This document shows, piece by piece, positions 42,653-51,343 of a stretch of DNA of 64,000 nt (within the stretch, counting starts at the first letter, position 1; the number at the start of each line of letters is the position of its first letter). Below the pieces are notes generated by a model. The model saw only the letters and a program-made list of their open reading frames with translations, was not told the DNA's origin and searched no databases. Location: the NCBI RefSeq assembly GCF_015277815.1, contig NZ_CP063813.1:806001-870000 (forward strand), in the 5' to 3' direction. Origin of the DNA: Microbacterium atlanticum (GTDB lineage: Bacteria > Actinomycetota > Actinomycetes > Actinomycetales > Microbacteriaceae). Made by a program: the position numbers and the translations under genes.

Positions 42653-44029
42653 TCAGCCGCCGACGTGCGCCAGGGTGAGGCGGTTCTTCCCCGTGCGCTT
42701 GGAGCTGTACATCGCCGCGTCGGCGCGCACGAGCAGCTGCTGGGCGTCGGGCTGCTCGTCGATGCCGGGGAGGTAGAGCGAGATCCCCACGCTCACCGAT
42801 GCCGAGACGACGCCGCCGGCGACCGTGATCGGTGCCCGGGTGACCTCCAGGATCCGCTCGGCGATCGCCTCTGCGGCCGGCGCATCCGCTCGGGCGCAGA
42901 TGGCGACGAACTCGTCGCCGCCGATGCGTCCGACGAGATCGCCGACACGGACGGACGCCGTCAGCCGCGCGGCGAGCTCGAAGAGGACCATGTCACCGGA
43001 GGCGTGGCCGAAGGCGTCGTTGATGCTCTTGAAGTCGTCGACGTCCAGGAAGAGGACGGCGAGCGGCTCGCCGGCGGCGGCCGAGGCGGCGATCGTCTCG
43101 TCCAGGCTCAGCTGGAGCAGCTGCCGGTTCGCGACGCCGGTGAGCTGGTCGTGAAGGGCCAGGAAGGCCAGGCGGCGCTGCAGCCGCACCCGCGTGAGCG
43201 TCTGTGACGCCTGGCGTCCGAGCGCCTGCTGCAGGTCGAAGTACTGCGCGTCGAAGTCGGTGCGCCGCGCGAAGAAGCACGCCAGGTTGCCGAGGCGCCT
43301 GCCGTCGGAGAGGAGCGGTGTGACCGTGATCGACGACAGTCTCTCGGCGCGCATGGCCGCGGCGAGTTCGGGGTAGACGTCGCCGATCTCATCGGCGTTG
43401 ACGACGGTGACCTCCGCCGCGTTGCGCAGCGACGGAACGGGAGCGACCTTTCCGGCGAGGGGATTGGTGCCGCCCTTGAGCTGGAGCTCGCCGTCGTCGT
43501 CGGTCAGATAGACGGCCGCGTCGCGCGCGGCGAACGCGTCGCGCGCGGCGGCGGCGAACGACTCGGCCACCTCCTCGTCGGTGGCGCTGACGTCGAAGCT
43601 GCTCGAGACGTCCTGGAGGACGCGCACCCGCTGCTCGGACGTCTCGGCGGTGCGACGGGCGGCGAGAAGCTCGCGCTCGTACTGCGCACGCTCGGTGGCC
43701 TTGAAGACCGCCATCCGGACGAGACCTGCCTGCTCGTCACGGGCGGAGTTGACCAGGGTGGGCAGGGGCGTCCCGTCGGCCGTCACGAGGGTGAGCGCCA
43801 CCTCCTCCACGGAGCCCCGCAGGTGAAGGACCTGGGTGTGGCGCGTCTCGTAGAACAGCCGGCTACCCGCGTCGAGCAGCGACGCGAAGGGCCGGCCGAC
43901 GACGTCCTCGCGAGCGTGGCCCATCCAGGTGAGGAAGACCCCGTTGGCGTCGACGACATCGCCGCCGGGCGTCGTCGCCACGAGCCCGCACGGAGCGTGC
44001 TCGAACCAGCCGTCGCCGTGCCCGCTCAT
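42653..44029 (-). CDS. PAS-GAF-GGDEF protein coupled to RsbQ-like hydrolase
   Basis: A 458-residue predicted diguanylate cyclase. A PAS domain (about 5-115, FEHAPCGLVATTPGGDVVDANGVFLTWMGH) is followed by a short coiled segment (about 118-145), a GAF domain (about 150-285) and GGDEF (about 295-455). The motif GGDEF begins at residue 370; RVGD five residues before it is an RxxD I-site, so the enzyme looks active and feedback-inhibited. The start at 44029 overlaps the stop of the upstream hydrolase gene (ATGA). In Bacillus, RsbQ hydrolase works with the PAS domain of RsbP; here the same pairing seems to feed a c-di-GMP output. A longer N-terminal frame exists but lies inside the hydrolase gene. 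Confidence 0.9.
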   Translation of the reverse strand: MSGHGDGWFEHAPCGLVATTPGGDVVDANGVFLTWMGHAREDVVGRPFASLLDAGSRLFYETRHTQVLHLRGSVEEVALTLVTADGTPLPTLVNSARDEQAGLVRMAVFKATERAQYERELLAARRTAETSEQRVRVLQDVSSSFDVSATDEEVAESFAAAARDAFAARDAAVYLTDDDGELQLKGGTNPLAGKVAPVPSLRNAAEVTVVNADEIGDVYPELAAAMRAERLSSITVTPLLSDGRRLGNLACFFARRTDFDAQYFDLQQALGRQASQTLTRVRLQRRLAFLALHDQLTGVANRQLLQLSLDETIAASAAAGEPLAVLFLDVDDFKSINDAFGHASGDMVLFELAARLTASVRVGDLVGRIGGDEFVAICARADAPAAEAIAERILEVTRAPITVAGGVVSASVSVGISLYLPGIDEQPDAQQLLVRADAAMYSSKRTGKNRLTLAHVGG

Positions 44030-44823
44030 GCGACGAAGGCGAGGATCTGGTCTGCCACCTCGTCGGGTGCCGACAGGTTGGGCACATGGCCGGTGGCATC
44101 GAGGAGCGCGAAGCGGCTCGTCCTGATGGCGGCGTGCACATATCGGCCGACGGACTCGCCCGCGATGGCGTCCTCGCGGCACTGCAGCACGAGGGTGGGC
44201 ACGCAGACGAGCGGCAGGTCGGTGCGGTTGTCCGACAGGAACGTCACGCGTGCGAAGTGACGGGCGATCTCGGGGTCGATGCTGCAGAAGCTGTCGGTGA
44301 GGCGCTGACCGAGCTCGGGCCGGTCGGGCCGGCCCATGATGACCGGGGCGGTGGCCTGCGACCAGCCGAGGTAGTTGGCGTCCAGGGCGTCGAGCATCGC
44401 GTCGATGTCCTCGCGCCGGAAGCCGCCCTCATACCCGTCCTCGTCGGTGTAGCGCGGGGAGGGGCCGACGAGCACGAGGCCGCGGAATCGCGACGGGTCG
44501 CGGTTCGCGGCGAGCACGCCGATCATCGCACTCACCGAGTGACCGACGAAGACGACATCGGTGACATCGAGCGCCTCGAGGATCTCGAGGACGTCCGTCG
44601 CATACCCGTCGAGCGAGTCGTACTTGCTCCGGTCGTACGCCGACGAGTCCGATCCGCCGGCTCCCACATGGTCGAACAGGACGACACAGTGGTCGGATTC
44701 GAAGCGCAGGGCGACGAGGCTCCAGGCCTCCTGGCTGCAGCCGAAACCGTGGGCGAACATCACCACGGGGCGGCCAGGGTCGCCGATGACCTTCACGTTG
44801 TTGCGGCGCAGCGCATCAGCCAT
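44026..44823 (-). CDS. RsbQ-like alpha/beta hydrolase
   Basis: A 265-residue alpha/beta hydrolase. The catalytic triad is S96 (VFVGHSVSAM), D218 (LQCREDAIAG) and H246 (DATGHVPNLS). The positions and surrounding text (NNVKVIGDPG, MFAHGFGCSQEAW, VVLFDHVGAGGSD, LDGYATDVLEILEALD) closely follow Bacillus RsbQ. RsbQ makes or supplies a hydrophobic signal to a PAS domain partner; plant strigolactone and karrikin receptors are distant relatives. Translation is coupled to a PAS-GAF-GGDEF gene, a likely partner. It is cytoplasmic. The message has a short leader with a small hairpin. Confidence 0.9.
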   Translation of the reverse strand: MADALRRNNVKVIGDPGRPVVMFAHGFGCSQEAWSLVALRFESDHCVVLFDHVGAGGSDSSAYDRSKYDSLDGYATDVLEILEALDVTDVVFVGHSVSAMIGVLAANRDPSRFRGLVLVGPSPRYTDEDGYEGGFRREDIDAMLDALDANYLGWSQATAPVIMGRPDRPELGQRLTDSFCSIDPEIARHFARVTFLSDNRTDLPLVCVPTLVLQCREDAIAGESVGRYVHAAIRTSRFALLDATGHVPNLSAPDEVADQILAFVA

Positions 44824-44842
44824 GGCGTTCCCATCATCGGCG

Positions 44843-44860
44843 CAAGAGGAACGCCTCTTG
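44843..44860 (-). promoter_or_regulatory. Small hairpin in leader of rsbQ-like gene
   Basis: Arms CAAGAGG and CCTCTTG (44843-44849, 44854-44860) around a four-base loop, 20 bases before the start codon. A TACGAT box lies just upstream. It could be an operator or an mRNA hairpin. Confidence 0.4.
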
Positions 44861-44883
44861 AGATCGTACGCGACGCACGTCGC

Positions 44884-47604
44884 TCATCCGACCGCCGCGC
44901 GGCGCCGGAGGCGCGCACGGCGGATCCACTTCTCGAGCTCGATCAGCACCGGGACCAGGAGCGCCAGCCCGAGGGCGATGAGCCACTCGTCGCCCGACAG
45001 GCTCGTCGTTCCGATGAGCCGCTGCATGAAGCCGACCTCGACGGCCGCCACCGTGAGCACGAGCGGGATGGAGAGCCACTTCACCGCGATGAGGATGGGC
45101 GGCGCGAGGCCGGACTCGGGATCGCGGCGCATCACCAGGCCGCCGAAGATCGAGCCGAGGGCGCACACGACGAATGCCATGGTCACGGGCACGTTCGGCT
45201 GGGTGGAGCTGAGCTGGTCGGGGTAGATCAGCAGCGGGATCAGCGTCGTGAGGAAGATGAGGCCGCCGTAGATGAACCACAGCGTCACCGCCGCGGGATT
45301 GGCGATGGTCTTCTTCGGGTCGCGCGGCGGCTTGAGCATGATGCCCTCGGGAGCCGGGTCGAGGAGGATCACGATGACGGGGAAGATCGCCACGAAGAAG
45401 TTCAGGAACAGCACCATGATGGGCGTCAGCGGCACGCCGTCGTTGATGCCGAAGATGCTCGCCACGAGGAACAGCAGCACGAGCGAGAACAGCTGCGACA
45501 TCTGGAACCGGACGTAGCTGACGATCTTCTCGTAGATCGAGCGCCCGAGGCGGACGGCCGTGACGAGGGTCCCGAAGTTGTCGTCGACGAGGATCATCTT
45601 CCCCGCCTGCTTGGTCACGTCGCTTCCCGACCCCATGGCGACGCCGATGTCGGCCTGCTTGAGCGCGGCGGCGTCGTTCACGGCGTCGCCGGTCATCGCG
45701 ACGACGGCGCCCTGCTCCTGCATGAGGCGGGCCAGGCGCAGCTTGTCCTCGGGCGTGACCCGGCCGAACATGTGGAGTCGGGGGAGGGCGGTCTTGAGCT
45801 CGTCGTCGCTCATCGCCTGGATCTCGGCGCCGCTGGCGGCGCCCTCGCCGAGACCGAGCTTGGAGCCGATCGCGGCGGCCGTGATCGCGTGGTCGCCGGT
45901 GATCATGCGCACCTCGATGCCCGCCTCCCGGGCGATCCGCACCGCCTCCTTCGACGACGGGCGCAGCGGGTCGATGATCCCGACCAGCCCGACGAAGATG
46001 AGGTCGGACACGGCCGCCATCGGATCCTCCGCCACCGCCGCGTCCGGCGCGTAGCGTCGGAACGCGAAGGCCAGCACGCGCAGCCCCTGCTCGGAGAGCG
46101 AGCGGTTGGCTTCCAGGATCTGCTCGCGGCGGTCGGCGATCGGCACGACGCCGTCCATGGTCGCCACCGCGCTGCAGCGGTCCAGCACGACGTCGGGGCC
46201 GCCCTTGACGTAGCCGACGAGCGTCTCGGTGCCCTCCACCGGGATGCGGTGGAAGGTCGCCATGAACTTGTACGCCGAGTCGAACGGCACCTCGGCCACC
46301 CGCGGGAACTTCGCGCGCGTGAGCTCCGCCTCGGCGCCCAGCTTCGCCGCCAGCACCACCAGGGCGGCCTCGGTCGGGTCGCCGATGACCGCGCCGTCGT
46401 CCGACACGGTGGCGTCGCTGCAGAGCGTGAGCCCGAGGGCGAGCTGGGTGAACTGCGGCACGGGGAGTCCGGCGGCGTGGCGGACCTCGCCGGTCTTCTC
46501 GTAGCCGGAGCCCGCCACCGTGAACCACTCGCCGCGGTAGTACAGCGACTCCACCGTCATCTCGTTCATGGTGAGCGTGCCGGTCTTGTCGGAATTGATG
46601 GCGCTCGTCGCGCCGAGCGTCTCGACGTCGGTGAGGTTCTTGACCACCGCCTTGTGCTCCGCGAGCTGGCGGGACCCGTACGAGAGCATCGCCTGCACGA
46701 ACGACGGCATGCCCGTCGGGATCGCCGAGATCGCCATCGAGATGCCGAGCAGGATCACCGAGGCGATCTCCTGCCCGCGCAGCAGGCCCGTCACGATGAT
46801 GACGGCGACGGCCCCCCATGCGATCCAGCCGAGCACGCCGGTGAGCGAGTCGAGCTCACGCTGCAGGGGCGACTTGGCGGGCTTGACGGACGAGAGCATC
46901 GACGCGATGCGACCCATCTGCGTCTGCATGCCGGTGTCGGTGACGACGATCGCCGCCGTGCCGCGGGTGACCTGGGTGTTCTGGAAGACCATGTCGGTGC
47001 GGTCGCCCAGTGTGGTCTCGGGATCGGCGAGGGTCGAGGCATCCTTCGCGATCGGCGCGCTCTCGCCGGTGAGCGCCGCCTCCTGCGTCTCGAGCGTCGC
47101 CGACCGGAGGATCCGCCCGTCGGCGGGGACCAGGTCGCCCGCCTCGAGGTTCACGATGTCGCCGGGGACGAGGGTCGTCGCGTCCAGCTGGACCAGCGTG
47201 CCGTCGCGGACGACCTTCGCCTGCGGGATCTGCATCTTCGACAGCGCGTCGACGGATGCCTTCGCCTTCATCTCCTGCCGCGTGCCGAGCACGATGTTGA
47301 GCACGACGAGGGCACCGACGAGGATTCCGACGCTCACCTGGTTGATGAAGAGGCTGATGATCGCGACGGCCACCAGCATGATGTTCATGGGGTCGGCCAG
47401 CTGCTGCAGCGCCACCTGCCATGTCGACGGGGGCTTCTCGGCCGCGATGGCGTTCGGGCCGTGCTCGGCGAGCCGTGCCGCGGCGTCGGCGGCGGTGAGG
47501 CCGCGCTCCCGGTCGCTGCGGAGCGCCGCGACGACCGCGTCGGGCTCCTGGGTGTACCACGGGGCGTCCGATGCCGTGCCGGGCGGGGTGTCCACGGTGC
47601 TCAT
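44884..47604 (-). CDS. Cation-translocating P-type ATPase (P2-like), atypical ion site
   Basis: A 906-residue P-type pump with the N-terminal cation-ATPase domain, actuator (EAALTGESAPI), phosphorylated aspartate D339 in SDKTGTLTMNE, nucleotide site (KGGPDVVLDR), and hinge TGDAVNDAAALKQADIGVAMG. About ten membrane helices are visible. The M4 motif, PEGLP in calcium pumps, is IPTGMP, lacking the glutamate; the M6 segment LFLNFFVAIFP keeps the asparagine but not the usual TD. The hinge reads GDAVND instead of GDGVND. The cation is therefore uncertain. ATG 47604 follows TATGTT by six bases, a leaderless promoter. A TetR gene lies 62 bases upstream in the same direction. Confidence 0.88.
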   Translation of the reverse strand: MSTVDTPPGTASDAPWYTQEPDAVVAALRSDRERGLTAADAAARLAEHGPNAIAAEKPPSTWQVALQQLADPMNIMLVAVAIISLFINQVSVGILVGALVVLNIVLGTRQEMKAKASVDALSKMQIPQAKVVRDGTLVQLDATTLVPGDIVNLEAGDLVPADGRILRSATLETQEAALTGESAPIAKDASTLADPETTLGDRTDMVFQNTQVTRGTAAIVVTDTGMQTQMGRIASMLSSVKPAKSPLQRELDSLTGVLGWIAWGAVAVIIVTGLLRGQEIASVILLGISMAISAIPTGMPSFVQAMLSYGSRQLAEHKAVVKNLTDVETLGATSAINSDKTGTLTMNEMTVESLYYRGEWFTVAGSGYEKTGEVRHAAGLPVPQFTQLALGLTLCSDATVSDDGAVIGDPTEAALVVLAAKLGAEAELTRAKFPRVAEVPFDSAYKFMATFHRIPVEGTETLVGYVKGGPDVVLDRCSAVATMDGVVPIADRREQILEANRSLSEQGLRVLAFAFRRYAPDAAVAEDPMAAVSDLIFVGLVGIIDPLRPSSKEAVRIAREAGIEVRMITGDHAITAAAIGSKLGLGEGAASGAEIQAMSDDELKTALPRLHMFGRVTPEDKLRLARLMQEQGAVVAMTGDAVNDAAALKQADIGVAMGSGSDVTKQAGKMILVDDNFGTLVTAVRLGRSIYEKIVSYVRFQMSQLFSLVLLFLVASIFGINDGVPLTPIMVLFLNFFVAIFPVIVILLDPAPEGIMLKPPRDPKKTIANPAAVTLWFIYGGLIFLTTLIPLLIYPDQLSSTQPNVPVTMAFVVCALGSIFGGLVMRRDPESGLAPPILIAVKWLSIPLVLTVAAVEVGFMQRLIGTTSLSGDEWLIALGLALLVPVLIELEKWIRRARLRRRAAVG

Positions 47605-47616
47605 GGCTTGAACATA
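47602..47616 (-). promoter_or_regulatory. Leaderless promoter of P-type ATPase gene
   Basis: Minus strand: TATGTT (47611-47616), six bases, ATG (47602-47604). Confidence 0.55.
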
Positions 47617-47666
47617 CAGCGGCACGTCGCGCGCGGCACAGTGCTTTTTCGCCGCCTCGCGCGAGG

Positions 47667-48353
47667 TCAGTCGTCGAGCTCGGCGCGGAGTCGGCGGGTG
47701 AGCTCGGCGGTCGGGATCCCGCGGCGGAACACCGCGACGACGACGTCGTCCGCGGCCGGCGCCGACTCGTCGTCGGGGAGCACCCCGAACCGGCGGCGGG
47801 CGTCGTCCAGGGCGGACTTGAGCACCGAGACGGGCACCTTCTTCGGCCCGCGGATCAGTCGCCGCAGGACGTGGTTGTGCACCGCCGTGATCAGGGCGGC
47901 GAACCCCACGGCGTCGAGGGGATCGAGGCCAGGCAGCGACGCGCGCAGATACTCGTCGAAGAGCCGCTCGTAGCGGAAGACGGTCACGATCTCGCGCTCG
48001 CGCAGGGCGGGCACGCCGCGCACCACCGCGTACCGGCGGCGGGCCAGCTCGGGGTCGGCGGCGAAGTGGGAGTAGACGAGAACGGATGCCTCGCACACCG
48101 CGGCCCACGGGTCGGGGTGCGCCCGCCCGAGGAAGTCGCGCAGGCGGTCCAGCAGCACCTCGTGGTCGGTGAAGACCACGTCGTCCTTCCCGCCGAACTG
48201 GCGGAAGAACGTCGACCGCGACACCCCCGCCGCCTGGGCGATCTGCTCCACCGAGGTCTGGTCGAACCCCTGCTCGTCGAACAGCTCGAGGGCGGCGGCC
48301 ACCACCGCCGCGCGCGAAGCGGCCTGGGCTGCGGAGGCGGCGGTGTCGGACAT
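47667..48353 (-). CDS. TetR-family transcriptional regulator
   Basis: A 228-residue regulator with the N-terminal TetR helix-turn-helix (about 12-60, AALELFDEQGFDQTSVEQIAQAAGVSRSTFFRQFGGKDD) and a helical ligand domain of the mycofactocin/TetR_C type. It is upstream of and co-directional with the P-type ATPase gene, and divergent from the FAD-Rieske oxidoreductase gene (122-base gap). TetR proteins most often control the divergent neighbour, so the oxidoreductase is the first candidate target. Confidence 0.9.
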   Translation of the reverse strand: MSDTAASAAQAASRAAVVAAALELFDEQGFDQTSVEQIAQAAGVSRSTFFRQFGGKDDVVFTDHEVLLDRLRDFLGRAHPDPWAAVCEASVLVYSHFAADPELARRRYAVVRGVPALREREIVTVFRYERLFDEYLRASLPGLDPLDAVGFAALITAVHNHVLRRLIRGPKKVPVSVLKSALDDARRRFGVLPDDESAPAADDVVVAVFRRGIPTAELTRRLRAELDD

Positions 48354-48475
48354 CTCGGGGAGAGCCTAATGCGCCGCGCTCTGCGGTGCGGGCTTCGCCG
48401 CGCGCGCCCTGCCGGGCGGGACGGCCGCTGTCAACGGGGCTCGACGCGGCGGCACGCGTGCACTTCACTGGCCCC

Positions 48476-50059
48476 ATGACGCCGATCTGGAAGCGGGGCG
48501 CGCCGGCCGTCCCCGGGACGCCCTTCGAGCCCGGGCGGCACCGCGACGTGGTGGTCGTCGGCGCGGGCCTCACCGGCCTCGCCACCGCGCTGCTGCTCGT
48601 GCGCCAAGGCCGCGATGTCGCGGTGATCGAGGCCGGCGAGGTCGGGGAGCTGGCCTCCGGGGCGAATACCGGCAAGCTGACCGTGCTGCAGGGCTCGGTC
48701 CTGTCGTCGATCCGCCGGCACCACTCCGCCCGCCTCGCTCGCGCGTACGTCGACGCCAACCTCGACGGCGCGCGATGGCTGACCGGGATCGCGGAGGAGC
48801 TCGGCGTGCCCTTCTCGCGCCGCGCCGCGTACTCGTATGCGCAGACGCCGGACGGCGTGCGCCGGGTGGATGCCGAGCTGGAGGCCGCGCTCGAGGCCGG
48901 ACTGCCCGCGCGGCGCGTCGAGCCGGACCAGCTCGCGCAGTCGCCCTTCCCCATCCTCGGCGCGGTGGCGCTGGACGGCCAGGTCGCGATCGACCCCCAG
49001 CGGCTGCTCGTCGCCATGGCCGAGGCGTTCCTCCGGGAGGGCGGCACGCTGCACACCGGCGTGCGCGCGACCGGGGCGCAGGTGGTCCCGCACGCCGGCG
49101 TCGAGACCACCGCCGGCTTCGCCGAGGCCGACCAGGTCGTGCTCGCCACCGCCACCCCGATCGTGGATCGCGGCCTGTACTTCGCGAAGGTGAGCGGGCT
49201 GCGCTCCTCGTGCGTCGCCTTCACGACCGACGGGCCGCTTCCCGAGGGCCTGTACGTCACCGTCGACGGCGAGACGAAGTCGGTCAGGTCGATCACGGCC
49301 GACGACGGACCCGTCGAGCAGGCGCAGCTCGTCGTCGGCGGCAACGGGTTCCCGACCGGACGCTCCTCGTCGCCGCGCACGCGGATCGACGCGCTGATCG
49401 CGTGGACCCAGCGCCACTTCCCGGGTGCGGAGCCGGTCGCCGAGTGGTCGGCGCAGGACTACCAGTCGCACAACCTCGTGCCGTTCGTCGGGGCGATGCC
49501 ACGCTCCCTCGGGCGCATCCGGTTCGCCACCGGCTACGCCAAGTGGGGACTCTCCAACGCGCCGGCGGCCGCCCTGCGCCTGGCGGCCGAGATCGACCGG
49601 GTGCCCCGGCGCGACCGTCCGGACTGGATGAACGTCATCGCGACGCGCTTCACCGTCCCCGCCGACCTCGCGCGAGGCGGCGTGCAGAATCTGCGGGTCG
49701 GCTGGGAGGCGACGGCCGGGTGGATCGGCGCGCAGGTCGCCCCGACGCCGGTGCGTCGCCCCGCCGACGGTTGCGGGGTGGTCGCGGGCCGCGGCGGGCA
49801 GCCGGTCGGCATCTCGACCGTCGGCGGGCGCACCCGGGCGGTGAGTGCGGTCTGCACCCACATGGGCGGCGTGCTGCGCTGGAACGACGCCGAGTGCACG
49901 TGGGACTGTCCGCTGCACGCGTCGCGCTTCAGCGCGGACGGAAGGCGCATCGAGGGTCCCGCGCTGCATGACCTCTCCCGACTGCCGCGCGTGCCCGGCG
50001 AGGAGGTCGAGGAAGCGCCCGGCGCGTCGCTGCGGTCGGAACCGCTCGACGAGCGGTAG
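48476..50059 (+). CDS. FAD-dependent oxidoreductase with C-terminal Rieske domain
   Basis: A 527-residue two-part protein. The DAO-type flavin domain (about 20-385) opens with VVVVGAGLTGLATALLLVRQGRDVAVIEAG. The C-terminal Rieske domain (about 435-520) has the [2Fe-2S] ligands in VCTHMGGVLRW and CPLHASRF. Proteins of this shape oxidise amines or similar substrates and pass electrons through the cluster; the substrate is unknown. The start ATG 48476 is six bases after a weak TTCACT box. It is divergent from a TetR gene. A longer frame to 48386 is open, but it adds a sequence without character. Confidence 0.88.
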   Translation: MTPIWKRGAPAVPGTPFEPGRHRDVVVVGAGLTGLATALLLVRQGRDVAVIEAGEVGELASGANTGKLTVLQGSVLSSIRRHHSARLARAYVDANLDGARWLTGIAEELGVPFSRRAAYSYAQTPDGVRRVDAELEAALEAGLPARRVEPDQLAQSPFPILGAVALDGQVAIDPQRLLVAMAEAFLREGGTLHTGVRATGAQVVPHAGVETTAGFAEADQVVLATATPIVDRGLYFAKVSGLRSSCVAFTTDGPLPEGLYVTVDGETKSVRSITADDGPVEQAQLVVGGNGFPTGRSSSPRTRIDALIAWTQRHFPGAEPVAEWSAQDYQSHNLVPFVGAMPRSLGRIRFATGYAKWGLSNAPAAALRLAAEIDRVPRRDRPDWMNVIATRFTVPADLARGGVQNLRVGWEATAGWIGAQVAPTPVRRPADGCGVVAGRGGQPVGISTVGGRTRAVSAVCTHMGGVLRWNDAECTWDCPLHASRFSADGRRIEGPALHDLSRLPRVPGEEVEEAPGASLRSEPLDER

Positions 50060-50095
50060 TAGGCTGGGGCACTGGTCGATATCTCGACGTCGAGA
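50060..50095 (+). promoter_or_regulatory. sucCD promoter with perfect 14-bp palindrome
   Basis: TAGGCT (50060-50065) is a -10 box. The palindrome TCTCGACGTCGAGA (50082-50095) begins 16 bases after it, in the untranslated leader, a place where a bound repressor would block transcription. Confidence 0.6.
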
Positions 50096-50143
50096 CGCTT
50101 TCCCCGCGTCGTCCCGCCCATTCGCCCCAGCGAAGGAATCACT

Positions 50144-51310
50144 GTGGATCTGTACGAGTACCAGGCACGAGACCTTTTCGAGAAGTACGAGGTGCCGGTG
50201 CTCCCGGGCATCGTCGCCGACACCCCCGAGGAGGCGAAGGCAGCGGCCGAGAAGCTCGGCGGCGGCGTCGTCGTCGTGAAGGCGCAGGTCAAGACCGGCG
50301 GCCGCGGCAAGGCGGGCGGCGTCAAGGTCGCCAAGAGCCCGGACGAGGCGTACGAGGCGGCCAAGGCCATCCTCGGCCTGGACATCAAGGGCCACGTCGT
50401 CAAGCGCGTCATGGTCGCCGCGGGCGCCCGCATCGCGAAGGAGTACTACTTCTCGGTGCTGCTGGACCGCGCCAACCGCTCGTACCTGTCGCTCGCGTCC
50501 GTCGAAGGCGGCATGGAGATCGAGCAGCTCGCGGTCGAGAAGCCCGAGGCGCTGGCCCGCATCGACGTCAACCCGGGCACGGGCATCGACAAGGCCAAGG
50601 CCGTCGAGATCGCCGAGGCCGCCGGCTTCGACGCCGAGCTCGTCGACAAGGTGAGCGACGTCTTCGTCAAGCTCTACAACGTCTACAAGGGCGAGGACGC
50701 CACCCTGGTCGAGGTCAACCCGCTCATCCTCTCGGAGGACGGCGAGATCATCGCGCTCGACGGCAAGGTGACGCTCGACGAGAACGCCGAGTTCCGCCAC
50801 CAGGGCCACGCGCTGCTCGAGGACAAGGACGCCGCCGACCCGCTCGAGGCCAAGGCCAAGGAGAACGACCTGAACTACGTCAAGCTCGACGGTCAGGTGG
50901 GCATCATCGGCAACGGCGCGGGCCTGGTCATGTCGACCCTCGATGTCGTCGCGTACGCCGGCGAGAGCCACGGCGGCGTCAAGCCCGCCAACTTCCTCGA
51001 CATCGGCGGCGGCGCGTCGGCCGAGGTGATGGCCGCGGGCCTGGACGTCATCCTCGGCGACCCGCAGGTCAAGTCCGTGTTCGTGAACGTCTTCGGGGGG
51101 ATCACGGCGTGCGACGCCGTCGCCAAGGGCATCGTGGGCGCGCTCGCCGAGCTGGGCGCGACCGCGTCGAAGCCTCTCGTGGTGCGGCTGGACGGCAACC
51201 GCGTCGAAGAGGGCCGCAAGATCCTCCAGGATGCGAACCACCCGCTGGTGACCCTGGCCGCGACGATGGACGAGGGCGCCGACAAGGCCGCCGAGCTCGC
51301 CAACGCCTGA
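50144..51310 (+). CDS. sucC: Succinate-CoA ligase (ADP-forming) beta subunit
   Basis: A 388-residue ATP-grasp subunit of succinyl-CoA synthetase, which makes ATP or GTP from succinyl-CoA in the TCA cycle. Typical parts are [22 protein letters not shown] at the N-terminus, [19 protein letters not shown] (nucleotide site), [26 protein letters not shown] and [14 protein letters not shown]. The start is GTG 50144, with GAAGGAA five bases upstream. It forms an operon with sucD, 33 bases downstream. A palindrome in the leader suggests control by a repressor. Confidence 0.97.
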   Translation: MDLYEYQARDLFEKYEVPVLPGIVADTPEEAKAAAEKLGGGVVVVKAQVKTGGRGKAGGVKVAKSPDEAYEAAKAILGLDIKGHVVKRVMVAAGARIAKEYYFSVLLDRANRSYLSLASVEGGMEIEQLAVEKPEALARIDVNPGTGIDKAKAVEIAEAAGFDAELVDKVSDVFVKLYNVYKGEDATLVEVNPLILSEDGEIIALDGKVTLDENAEFRHQGHALLEDKDAADPLEAKAKENDLNYVKLDGQVGIIGNGAGLVMSTLDVVAYAGESHGGVKPANFLDIGGGASAEVMAAGLDVILGDPQVKSVFVNVFGGITACDAVAKGIVGALAELGATASKPLVVRLDGNRVEEGRKILQDANHPLVTLAATMDEGADKAAELANA

Positions 51311-51343
51311 GACTCACACCCGGATACGAGGAACGAAACAGAC

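Noticed and set aside
44086..47973. A 1295-codon plus-strand frame opposite the hydrolase and P-type ATPase
   Set aside because: Composition is typical of an antisense shadow (Arg/His/Glu-rich, no hydrophobic core), and the opposite strand encodes complete, motif-bearing proteins.
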